9,140 nt of DNA from Coriobacteriales bacterium (GCA_031261765.1 JAISJA010000013.1:1-9140), one strand, 5' to 3'; shown: positions 1 to 6,251, counted from the first letter of the stretch. The notes: generated by a model not told the origin, from the sequence alone. Numbers and translations: made by a program.

Positions 1-662
1 CGCCGGATAAAGACCTCGAGTGGTCGCAAGAGGGGCTTGACGGCATAGAGCGTTTCCTGAACCGCGTATGGCGTTCCGTGTTCGACCTCACCGGCGAAGC
101 CGTTACGGACGACGAAGGCAATATGCTATCACACTATGATGCTATGCTTAGCGACGGCGATATAGCAAAGCTCGCTGACACTTTGAACCGTGAGAGGCAT
201 CGCGTCATAGCTAAGGTGCAGCAGGACATAGAGCGATTCAATTTCAACACGGCCATAAGCGCGATAATGGAACTGGTTAACGCGGTGTCCGGCTACCTTA
301 AAGTACCTGTCGATAAGCGCGACGCGAAGCTTGCGTCCGCGTGTGCCAAGACGCTTGTGTTGCTCGTAGCGCCTATAACCCCGCATTTCGCCGAGGAACT
401 ATGGCATGGCGCGCTTGGCAATCAGGACAGCGTACACGAACATGCGTGGCCTGAATATGACGAGTCACAGATAGCGCAGGATACGGTAGAACTTGCCGTA
501 CAGGTTGGTGGCAAGGTGAAAGCGCATATCGAGGTCGCCGCAGACGCCGCAGAAGACGACGTCAAAGCCACGGCGCTTGAAGCCATATCGGCCATAGTGG
601 CTGGTAAGGAACCGCGCAAGGTCATAGTGGTGCCGGGCAGGTTGGTTAATGTCGTGCTGTAG
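1..662 (+). CDS. leuS: Leucyl-tRNA synthetase, C-terminal fragment (5' end outside window)
   Basis: Cytoplasmic class I aminoacyl-tRNA synthetase that charges tRNA-Leu. The reading frame is open from base 3, and 219 residues up to a TAG stop are in the window. The first residues (DLEWSQEGLDGIERFLNRVW) match the segment that follows the catalytic KMSKS loop in bacterial LeuS, so the active site lies just upstream. Next comes the helical anticodon-binding domain, with the typical phrase APITPHFAEELW at about residue 120 of the fragment. The small C-terminal domain (VELAVQVGGKVKAHIEV ... GRLVNVVL) ends as LeuS proteins usually do. Methionines inside the fragment, such as the ATG at 78, are internal. 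No frameshift is seen. The stop codon is the first part of the long inverted repeat that follows. Confidence 0.96.
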   Translation, partial: PDKDLEWSQEGLDGIERFLNRVWRSVFDLTGEAVTDDEGNMLSHYDAMLSDGDIAKLADTLNRERHRVIAKVQQDIERFNFNTAISAIMELVNAVSGYLKVPVDKRDAKLASACAKTLVLLVAPITPHFAEELWHGALGNQDSVHEHAWPEYDESQIAQDTVELAVQVGGKVKAHIEVAADAAEDDVKATALEAISAIVAGKEPRKVIVVPGRLVNVVL

Positions 663-784
663 CTATTGACGGGCATCTTCCATTTAGAACCTGGGGCCCC
701 GGTTCGCGCTTCTGCTGGGCAAAGAGCGCCCGAGCATACGCGCTCACCCCCAGAACCAAAATGAAAGAAGCCCATCAATAGCTA
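660..784. repeat. 125-base imperfect palindrome between leuS and the NYN gene
   Basis: The arms 660-696 and 748-784 are inverted copies of each other, aligning without gaps at 30 of 37 positions. The outer ten bases (TAGCTATTGA / TCAATAGCTA) are perfect. The centre holds a second nested stem: GCGC 706-709 with GCGC 740-743, and GCTGGGC 714-720 with GCCC...AGC 728-735, around a 7-base loop. Both ends are flanked by or begin with TA. The left arm contains the leuS stop codon, and the right end overlaps the -10 box of the next gene. There is no U-tract, so it is not a standard intrinsic terminator. It could be a small non-autonomous mobile element (MITE), a REP-like repeat or a structured RNA. 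The structure is seen directly; the identity is unknown. Confidence 0.8.
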
Positions 785-788
785 TAAT
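783..788 (+). promoter_or_regulatory. Consensus -10 box (TATAAT) just upstream of the NYN gene
   Basis: A perfect TATAAT lies 11 bases before the ATG at 800. A start of transcription about 7 bases downstream would leave a 5' leader of roughly 3-5 bases, too short for a ribosome binding site, and no purine-rich Shine-Dalgarno sequence is present. The -35 position (around 760-765) does not resemble TTGACA. The promoter is an inference from this box alone. Confidence 0.5.
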
Positions 789-799
789 GTTCTATCATC

Positions 800-1381
800 A
801 TGAACAAACTCTTACTCATAGACGGCTACAACGTGCTACGATCCGGTAGCCTGTATTCACACATAGTCACTCCGGATTATACGCATGACGTACCAAACGC
901 CGCGCGCGAGGCGCTGCTTGACGACGTCGCGCTTTTCTCCGGACATGACTATGAGGCATGGATAATATACGACGCGGCTTATAATCCTTCCTCTGACGGT
1001 ACGCCACGCGAACGCGCCGGTATAAAAGTCGTGTTCTCGCAGACGGGCACCAGCGCCGACAGCGCCATAGAGGGCATGGCACGCGCCGCCGCGTCCGTAA
1101 GACGCGACGTTTTGGTTGTCACGTCCGACGCCACGACACAGTGGACCGTGCTTGGGAACCACGTCACGCGTATGTCGGCAGAGGGATTCTGTGGAGAAGT
1201 GCGCGCGCTGAAACGCGAACTGTATGGAAAGCCGCATGCGGACCTCGTCAACGGTGGCCAACACACAGTGGCAGGCGTAGACGCACCGGTAAGCCATACG
1301 ACGGCGAAGGGCGCGGTAAAACATACGCTTGGCGAGCGGTTAGACGAATCCACGCGTAAGAAGCTTGAGGGCCTGCTGTAA
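800..1381 (+). CDS. YacP/Rae1-like NYN-domain ribonuclease
   Basis: A 193-residue protein of the YacP branch of the NYN (PIN-like) nuclease fold. In Bacillus subtilis this branch includes Rae1, a ribosome-associated endoribonuclease that cleaves mRNA during translation. The sequence opens with LLIDGYNVL at residues 5-13, the family's hallmark first strand with acidic D8 and N11. Further conserved features are D58 in IIYDAAYNP, TSADSAIEG at 84-92 (acidic D87 and E91) and VVTSD at 106-110, which together would form the metal-binding pocket. The tail (about 141-193) is basic and ends in a short helix (TLGERLDESTRKKLEGLL) common in this family. The start has no Shine-Dalgarno sequence and sits just after a TATAAT, suggesting a near-leaderless mRNA. 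It is separated from leuS by the long palindrome. Family assignment is firm; the RNA target is not known. Confidence 0.88.
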   Translation: MNKLLLIDGYNVLRSGSLYSHIVTPDYTHDVPNAAREALLDDVALFSGHDYEAWIIYDAAYNPSSDGTPRERAGIKVVFSQTGTSADSAIEGMARAAASVRRDVLVVTSDATTQWTVLGNHVTRMSAEGFCGEVRALKRELYGKPHADLVNGGQHTVAGVDAPVSHTTAKGAVKHTLGERLDESTRKKLEGLL

Positions 1382-1453
1382 TAATACTTTGGTATACTTA
1401 AACCAGTAATTCCAAGGTTTATCTTATCCATATATTCCACGTAAAGGAGCCCC
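1382..1453 (+). promoter_or_regulatory. AT-rich leader and ribosome binding site of fhs
   Basis: This 72-base gap is clearly more AT-rich than the flanking genes. TATACT (1393-1398) and TATATT (1431-1436) could serve as -10 boxes, but neither has a good -35 partner, so no promoter is assigned firmly. A strong Shine-Dalgarno sequence, AAAGGAG (1443-1449), lies 4 bases before the ATG at 1454 and fixes that start. Confidence 0.45.
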
Positions 1454-3139
1454 ATGCTGTCTGACATCGAGATTGCCCAGTCCGTAGAACCCAAACACAT
1501 AACGCAAATCGCGTCAAAGGCCGGTGTTGACGATAAATACCTGGAGCTTTATGGCAACTATAAGGCCAAGATAGACTACAACATACTGAAGGACAAGGCG
1601 GCAAGCGGCGCTACGAACGGCAAGTTGGTTTTAGTTACCGCGATAAACCCAACGCCCGCGGGGGAGGGCAAGACCACCACAACCGTTGGCCTCTCAGACG
1701 GGCTTGCGCGCCTTGGTAAGAACGTCATGGTGGCTCTGCGCGAGCCGTCGTTGGGCCCGGTGTTCGGCATAAAGGGCGGTGCCGCAGGCGGCGGGTACGC
1801 GCAGGTCATTCCCATGGAAGACATAAACCTGCATTTCACCGGCGACTTCCACGCTATAGGGGCGGCCAACAACCTGCTTGCCGCTATGCTGGACAATCAC
1901 ATACAACAGGGCAACGAGCTTGACATAGACCCCAAGGCCATAACGTGGAAGCGCGTAGTGGATATGAACGACCGTCAGCTGCGCCACATAGTAGACGGCC
2001 TTGGCGGCGCCAAACAGGGCGTTCCGCGCGAGGACGGTTTCGATATAACCGTCGCGAGCGAGATCATGGCTATTTTCTGCCTGGCGACGTCCATAACAGA
2101 CTTAAAAGAGCGCCTGGGCCGCATAATCGTCGCGTATAACCGTAGCGGCGACCCGGTTACCGCTAACGACTTAAAAGCCACGGGTGCGATGGCGGCGCTG
2201 CTTAAAGACGCGCTTAAGCCGAACCTCGTGCAGACGCTGGAGGGCACGCCCGCCCTTGTGCATGGCGGCCCGTTTGCTAACATAGCTCATGGTTGTAACT
2301 CGGTCATGGCCACTAAGCTGGCTATGCTATTAGGCGATTATGCTATCACAGAAGCGGGCTTTGGTGCTGACCTTGGTGCCGAGAAGTTCCTGGACATCAA
2401 ATGCCGTATGGCCGGCCTTAAGCCGGACGCGGTGGTCATAGTGGCCACCGTGCGCGCGTTAAAGCACCATGGCGGTGCCGCGCTAAACGACCTTGGCAAT
2501 GAGGACCTGGCGGCGCTCGAAGCCGGATTGCCCAACCTGTTGCAGCACGTTGCCAACATAACGCAGGTATATAAACTGCCTGCCGTCGTCGCGATAAACC
2601 GTTTCCCGCAAGACAGCGAGGCAGAGCTTAAACTCGTGGAGGACAAATGCAAGGAACTGGGTGTTAACGTCGCGCTTTCAGAGGTGTGGGCGAAAGGCGG
2701 CGAGGGCGGATGTGCGCTTGCAGAAGAAGTCATAAGGCTTTGCGATGACACAAGCGCCAGCGCGAACTTTACCTATTCATACGAGCTTGACGCGTCTATA
2801 GAAGACAAGCTGAACGCGATAGCTACGAAGATCTACCATGCGAAAGGCGTTGAACTTACAGCCGCGGCAAAGCAGCAAGCGCAGAAACTGACCGACCTTG
2901 GTTTCGGTAACCTTCCCATATGCGTTGCCAAGACGCAGTATTCCTTCTCAGACGACGCAGACTTGCTTGGCGCCCCCGAAGGCTTCACGGTTACGGTACG
3001 CGAACTTAAGGTGTCCGCCGGCGCCGGGTTCATAGTCGCTTTAACCGGCGATATAATGACCATGCCGGGACTTCCCAAGGTTCCCAGCGCAGAGAAGATA
3101 GACGTCGATGAGAACGGCGTCATAAGCGGCCTATTCTAG
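1454..3139 (+). CDS. fhs: Formate--tetrahydrofolate ligase
   Basis: A complete 561-residue cytoplasmic enzyme, the usual length for the family (about 555-560). It joins formate to tetrahydrofolate using ATP, giving 10-formyl-THF for purine synthesis, initiator Met-tRNA formylation or, in acetogens, the Wood-Ljungdahl methyl branch. The N-terminus ([17 protein letters not shown]) is typical. The nucleotide-binding loop [11 protein letters not shown] is at residues 67-77, and the signature [20 protein letters not shown] starts at residue 96. This is followed by [15 protein letters not shown] at 121-135. No frame disruption is seen. No other folate gene is nearby, so the window does not show whether it serves biosynthesis or an acetogenic pathway. 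The start is supported by AAAGGAG. It converges on the C45 hydrolase gene, with 31 bases between the two stop codons. Confidence 0.97.
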   Translation: MLSDIEIAQSVEPKHITQIASKAGVDDKYLELYGNYKAKIDYNILKDKAASGATNGKLVLVTAINPTPAGEGKTTTTVGLSDGLARLGKNVMVALREPSLGPVFGIKGGAAGGGYAQVIPMEDINLHFTGDFHAIGAANNLLAAMLDNHIQQGNELDIDPKAITWKRVVDMNDRQLRHIVDGLGGAKQGVPREDGFDITVASEIMAIFCLATSITDLKERLGRIIVAYNRSGDPVTANDLKATGAMAALLKDALKPNLVQTLEGTPALVHGGPFANIAHGCNSVMATKLAMLLGDYAITEAGFGADLGAEKFLDIKCRMAGLKPDAVVIVATVRALKHHGGAALNDLGNEDLAALEAGLPNLLQHVANITQVYKLPAVVAINRFPQDSEAELKLVEDKCKELGVNVALSEVWAKGGEGGCALAEEVIRLCDDTSASANFTYSYELDASIEDKLNAIATKIYHAKGVELTAAAKQQAQKLTDLGFGNLPICVAKTQYSFSDDADLLGAPEGFTVTVRELKVSAGAGFIVALTGDIMTMPGLPKVPSAEKIDVDENGVISGLF

Positions 3140-3172
3140 GCCGCGCCAAGCTGTGGTCCAGGCTGTGTTTTT
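3126..3172 (+). terminator. Possible terminator at the fhs / C45 hydrolase convergence
   Basis: Two stem-loops follow each other. The first is a perfect 8-base inverted repeat, GCGGCCTA TTC TAGGCCGC (3126-3144), whose loop and right arm contain the fhs stop codon. The second, 3149-3164, is AGCTG / CAG(G)CT with one bulge around a 5-base loop, followed three bases later by TTTTT (3168-3172). The second has the layout of a weak intrinsic terminator for fhs. The minus strand has no U-tract here, so any termination of the convergent gene would rest on the first hairpin or on Rho. Confidence 0.4.
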
Positions 3173-4583
3173 AAGCTTGTAGTTCGGTCCACGGCATGCT
3201 GGGCCTGTCGCGTAGAACGTCTTTAAGGTACGTGTACTGTGGGTGCGCCTGAAGGAACTTGTTGGCGTTGAACCCTGCGCCACATGACGAGCACCATCTG
3301 CCAAACAGCTTGAACTCTCGCGCGCTGTCAGAAGTGCCCACCACGCCATCAACCGCCCCGCGCGGTTGATACGGGATAGGGCGTCCGGTCATGCTCATGA
3401 ACTCACGCGCGTCCAGTTCGTAATGCCCGCATACCGTGCGCGAACACGGGTTGTCTTTTTGCAGATAAACGTCGTAATGATCGGCGAGTATCGCCTTTGC
3501 GACGTCGGCGTCTATACCGCCTTTATTAGCTTCTATAAGCTGCGGTATTCGTACCTGTCGTGCACCCTGGTGCCTGCGTATATCAGCATATCCCGAGTTC
3601 TTGCACTCCAGGTTACGCACAAGCGGGTCTTCCGGGGCGTTGAATCCGGCGTAATATCCGTCTTTCGTCCTATCAAGTTTCCAGAACTTAAGTCCAAGCT
3701 CAAAGCGCGCTATCTCATTTGAGCCCAGCTCTCCTATGAGCCAAGTGTTAGCGTAACCGCCGTTGTTGCCATCTAGCATGATAGCTTCAAATTCATCTAT
3801 CGTGCTAGCGTACTGTATCGCCTTGCGTATACGTGCGAACTCAGGCATTCCGTCAGGGTCATATGGCCAGAAGCCGCCAATCGTAGTTTCTGAGACCATA
3901 AGTGACGCGCTCTCGTACATATCAGACATCGAGTGTATGAGCCCGGGTTGCGCTTGCATTATGAAGTGCTGACCGTTCGTTGGTACGACGTCCAGGCAAA
4001 CGTTAAGGAAGTTCGATACCTCAAACGGCGCAAAACTGTTATGTGCAAGTACTATCTTATTGTCAGACGTGTACGATCCGGTCGCGATGAACGCGCTGCA
4101 ACGGTCGTCAGCGCCGGTGTCAGGTTCGTTTTGCATGAGTTTGGACGCCACGGTGCCGTTTATGCCGTTTGCGTAATAGTCATCCACAAAGCTGGGCCAC
4201 CAATAGTCCGTTAGCTCCATGTTTCCGTTATGCACCAGCATGTCGGAGACGTCATATGCCGTAGCGGCGCGCGCGTTCGTGCCGTCTACGATTCCCTTGA
4301 GTTCACGGATCCATTCGTCGTCCAGCTTAGGTGCCCATTTCGTGTCCACGAACTCTTTCAGGTAATCCCACTCTATACCGTAGTCTATGAAATCGGTTTT
4401 CTTCTCTACTTCTATCGAATCCTTTATCTCTGCTGATAAAAGCCAGCCATGCTGGTATCCGCGTTCGTACGGGTCACCCTCTATATGCGCGAAATTCCAC
4501 CCGTCAATGTCATAGCGGTAGCCCTTGCCGTCGAGTGAGGTAATATAATTCTGTTTTCCGGTTGATTTCTGTGTGAGTGCCAT
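3171..4583 (-). CDS. C45 / phospholipase-B-like N-terminal-nucleophile hydrolase
   Basis: Belongs to the group of C45 acyltransferases and phospholipase-B-like proteins, which cut amide or ester bonds after self-cleavage exposes a catalytic Cys. From the ATG at 4583 it has 470 residues. Seen in order: GDPYERGYQHG (36-46), the entry motif of the family; DRCSAFIATGSY with the likely nucleophile Cys162; AHN at 180-182; NPCSRTVCGHYELD (378-391); and GRWCSSCGAGFNA (428-440). A longer frame starts at an ATG at 4640, but the extra 19 residues overlap a good promoter whose start would fall on the 4583 ATG, and neither ATG has a Shine-Dalgarno sequence. The longer form would begin with a weakly hydrophobic stretch and no basic residues, a poor signal peptide. 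The substrate (N-acyl amino acids, bile-salt or beta-lactam-like amides, lipids) cannot be read from the sequence. Confidence 0.85.
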   Translation of the reverse strand: MALTQKSTGKQNYITSLDGKGYRYDIDGWNFAHIEGDPYERGYQHGWLLSAEIKDSIEVEKKTDFIDYGIEWDYLKEFVDTKWAPKLDDEWIRELKGIVDGTNARAATAYDVSDMLVHNGNMELTDYWWPSFVDDYYANGINGTVASKLMQNEPDTGADDRCSAFIATGSYTSDNKIVLAHNSFAPFEVSNFLNVCLDVVPTNGQHFIMQAQPGLIHSMSDMYESASLMVSETTIGGFWPYDPDGMPEFARIRKAIQYASTIDEFEAIMLDGNNGGYANTWLIGELGSNEIARFELGLKFWKLDRTKDGYYAGFNAPEDPLVRNLECKNSGYADIRRHQGARQVRIPQLIEANKGGIDADVAKAILADHYDVYLQKDNPCSRTVCGHYELDAREFMSMTGRPIPYQPRGAVDGVVGTSDSAREFKLFGRWCSSCGAGFNANKFLQAHPQYTYLKDVLRDRPSMPWTELQA

Positions 4584-4589
4584 GTAGAC

Positions 4590-4619
4590 ATTGTAACCGT
4601 ACTTGATTCCGAATGTTAA
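4590..4619 (-). promoter_or_regulatory. Promoter of the C45 hydrolase gene, predicted leaderless
   Basis: Read on the minus strand: -35 TTAACA (4619-4614; 5 of 6 to TTGACA), an 18-base spacer, and -10 TACAAT (4595-4590; 5 of 6 to TATAAT). Six bases separate the -10 box from the ATG at 4583-4581, so a start seven bases downstream falls on the A of that ATG. The boxes are seen; promoter activity is inferred. Confidence 0.6.
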
Positions 4620-4641
4620 AGGGACTATAATGAGAAACATC

Positions 4642-4726
4642 GAAAGCGGCTGATCTCACCCAGATGAAACGCCAATCAACAGGCGGCCGAATAGGCAAAG
4701 AGCTGGGGTGCCAGATAGCCGCTTTC
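4642..4726. repeat. 85-base imperfect inverted repeat (element A)
   Basis: The outer arms GAAAGCGGCT (4642-4651) and AGCCGCTTTC (4717-4726) are perfectly complementary. The stem continues inward with ATCT (4653-4656) against AGAT (4713-4716), then CACCCAG (4657-4663) against CTGGGGTG (4703-4710) with small bulges. A short CGCC / GGCG hairpin (4670-4685) lies in the loop. It sits just upstream of the C45 hydrolase and downstream of the ROK gene. No coding sense was found in it. Confidence 0.7.
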
Positions 4727-4728
4727 AC

Positions 4729-4835
4729 TTTTGCCGGGCCGGTTTGGCGCCTAAGCCGCCGCAATCTTCAGTCGTTGGCCCAAGCCAACTTCCCTCAGAT
4801 TCCAACGACTTATGCATCCAAACCGACTCCGGCAA
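4729..4835. repeat. Nested inverted repeats (element B)
   Basis: Three paired segments are nested. TTGCCGG (4731-4737) pairs with CCGGCAA (4829-4835), GGTTTGG (4741-4747) with CCAAACC (4818-4824), and AGTCGTTGG (4770-4778) with CCAACGACT (4802-4810). That gives 23 base pairs in all, with interior loops between the segments. The left side contains the first copy of the 25-base direct repeat. It directly abuts element A. Confidence 0.65.
4735..4759. repeat. 25-base direct repeat, copy 1
   Basis: Identical over all 25 bases to 4851-4875, 116 bases away. The core GGTTTGGCGCCTAAGCC is itself a near-palindrome around GGCGCC. Two copies with different flanks argue for a binding site or repeat-family unit, not chance. 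Confidence 0.8.
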
Positions 4836-4850
4836 CATCCAAAAGGGAAG

Positions 4851-4875
4851 CGGGCCGGTTTGGCGCCTAAGCCGC
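4851..4875. repeat. 25-base direct repeat, copy 2
   Basis: Exact second copy of 4735-4759. It ends 7 bases beyond the ROK stop codon on the minus strand. It is enclosed by GGGCC (4852-4856) and GGCCC (4879-4883), so this copy can also form the stem of a hairpin at the ROK gene's 3' end; no U-tract is seen there. Confidence 0.8.
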
Positions 4876-4882
4876 TTTGGCC

Positions 4883-6142
4883 CTAATGCACCGACTGATA
4901 ATACGCCGCGTTCGCGGCGCCGAGTATGCTGGCGTCCCCAAGTAGGTCTGACGCCATTATCTCCATACCATGGTCTGTGCTACCGGCGCCGGGGTTTCGC
5001 ATCATTAACCGCTCGGTCTTGTCCGCAACGTCAGGCAAGAAGTATTTAGCGTAGTTAGCAAGCCCGCCCGATATTATTATGGCTTCCGGCATGAATATAT
5101 CGGCTATGTTCGCGAGCCCTATGGCAAGGTGCTCTTTGAACTCGTCTATGGCATGTTTTGCCACGTTGTCATTGTCTATGAAAGCATTGAAGATATCAGC
5201 TATGGTCAGGCTATCAGAGGCGTAGTCAATGTTATCGCGGCTGGTCTCAACTGAAGCTATCAAGCGTACGGTTCTCATAAGCCCGGTAGCGCTCACGTAT
5301 TGCTCCCAGCATCCCTGTTTACCGCACGAGCACGTGCGTCCGTGCGCGTCTATGACCATATGCCCAAGTTCTGAGTTCATGACCATCTTGCCGTCGCACA
5401 TGATACCGGACCCTATTCCGGTACCTAACGTAAGCACCACCACAGATTGCCTGCCATACGCCCTGCCTGCCGTCGTCTCGCCTAATAAAGCAACGTCCGC
5501 GTCATTTGCCAGCACGAATTTCGCGTACTGCACTTTTTGCGCTATGCTGCTTTCCGCGAGCGCCTTCTTTATGCCGTCCAGCAACGCTACGTTCTTCCAT
5601 CCCAGGTTGGGCGCGTATATGACTTGCCCTTTATTTATGTTGACCTGGCCGGGTGCGCCTATGCCAACGCTGGCGAGCAAGGCGCCGCGTTTATCCAACC
5701 ATATAACGCATTGTTCTATAAGATACGCTATGTAGCGTATGGCGTCATCTGGATCCAGGCTTTTATCAGGGTCTTTTGTCGAGACGCGATAAGCTATCCT
5801 GTTGCCGCCCAAAGGGTTGGTCACTTCCACGAGCCCGGACGCTATGCCGGTTCCGCCTATGTCCATCCCCAGGGCGAAGCTCTTATTCCTGTCATCCCGG
5901 TCGGTATCAGGCGTTTGGCGGACGTTAGGTTGCCTGCCGCCCGCGTGTCGGTGGTTCATATCCCACGTGACGTCGTCCATCACTATCATGTCCAGGTCGT
6001 TTAAACCCACATGCGGGCCTATGCCGTTGCCAAACGAGCCGATGTCGTCAAGTATGAGATAGTCAAGGTTGTTCAGGCCTTGGTTATACAGGTCCCAGCC
6101 CCCAAACGGGTCAGTGTCGCCATTGGTGAATGCGTCAAACAT
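4883..6142 (-). CDS. ROK-family sugar kinase (glucokinase-like) with N-terminal extension
   Basis: From the ATG at 6142 it has 419 residues. Residues about 90-419 are a complete ROK kinase. They include ATP-binding DIGGTG at 94-99, GIGAPG near 160, the catalytic Asp in LANDAD (D214), LTLGTGIGSGI at 237-247, and the zinc motif GHMVIDAHGRTCSCGKQGC with H261, C271, C273 and C278. ISGG is near 358. This points to phosphorylation of glucose or a related hexose or N-acyl sugar. Residues 1-89 are an acidic extension not seen in ordinary ROK kinases (about 310-320 residues, DIGGT near residue 10). It is not the winged-helix domain of ROK repressors. Upstream alternatives are ATG 6148 and TTG 6160; I chose 6142 because it lies 6 bases after a TATGAT, the same geometry as the C45 gene, and no start has a Shine-Dalgarno sequence. 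The exact substrate is undetermined. Confidence 0.88.
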   Translation of the reverse strand: MFDAFTNGDTDPFGGWDLYNQGLNNLDYLILDDIGSFGNGIGPHVGLNDLDMIVMDDVTWDMNHRHAGGRQPNVRQTPDTDRDDRNKSFALGMDIGGTGIASGLVEVTNPLGGNRIAYRVSTKDPDKSLDPDDAIRYIAYLIEQCVIWLDKRGALLASVGIGAPGQVNINKGQVIYAPNLGWKNVALLDGIKKALAESSIAQKVQYAKFVLANDADVALLGETTAGRAYGRQSVVVLTLGTGIGSGIMCDGKMVMNSELGHMVIDAHGRTCSCGKQGCWEQYVSATGLMRTVRLIASVETSRDNIDYASDSLTIADIFNAFIDNDNVAKHAIDEFKEHLAIGLANIADIFMPEAIIISGGLANYAKYFLPDVADKTERLMMRNPGAGSTDHGMEIMASDLLGDASILGAANAAYYQSVH

Positions 6143-6148
6143 GTTCAT

Positions 6149-6178
6149 ATCATACAGCAAACAGATAAATATGCTTAA
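6149..6178 (-). promoter_or_regulatory. Putative promoter of the ROK kinase gene, leaderless geometry
   Basis: On the minus strand, TATGAT (6154-6149; 5 of 6 to TATAAT) is followed by six bases and then the ATG at 6142. The -35 region with an 18-base spacer is TTAAGC (6178-6173), only 3 of 6 to TTGACA, so the promoter may need an activator. The tandem 13-base repeats lie immediately upstream. Confidence 0.45.
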
Positions 6179-6183
6179 AGCTC

Positions 6184-6209
6184 ACGTTAAGTACATACGT
6201 TAAGCACAT
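6184..6209. repeat. Tandem 13-base repeat, possible operator
   Basis: ACGTTAAGTACAT (6184-6196) is followed directly by ACGTTAAGCACAT (6197-6209), 12 of 13 bases identical. It lies in the 147-165 base gap between the divergent ROK and hisZ genes, just upstream of the ROK -35 position. The second copy runs into the palindrome ACATATGT (6206-6213). An operator role is inferred from position. Confidence 0.55.
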
Positions 6210-6251
6210 ATGTAATTAGGGCACGCAAACTCCGCGTTCATTCCTGCGCCC

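Noticed and set aside
718..727. Shared 10-base GGCAAAGAGC in both structured elements (718-727 and 4694-4703)
   Set aside because: The surrounding bases do not align, so with this length it is likely chance, not evidence that the elements are related.
660..784. The leuS-NYN palindrome as a simple intrinsic terminator
   Set aside because: It is far longer than a terminator stem and no U-tract follows on either strand.
4584..4640. Signal peptide or membrane anchor on the longer form of the C45 hydrolase
   Set aside because: The stretch has no basic residues ahead of its short hydrophobic run, no cleavage motif, and overlaps a near-consensus promoter.
4735..4875. CRISPR array suggested by two identical 25-base repeats
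   Set aside because: There are only two copies, the 91 bases between them are themselves structured and far too long for a spacer, and no cas genes are present.
4664..5049. Two plus-strand open frames across the ROK/C45 gap (4664-4870 and 4708-5049)
   Set aside because: They run through the inverted repeats and into the antisense of the ROK gene, have no ribosome binding site and give low-complexity proteins.
5885..6142. Winged-helix DNA-binding domain at the ROK N-terminus (NagC/XylR type)
   Set aside because: The extension is acidic and Asn/Gly-rich, with no helix-turn-helix pattern and few basic residues.
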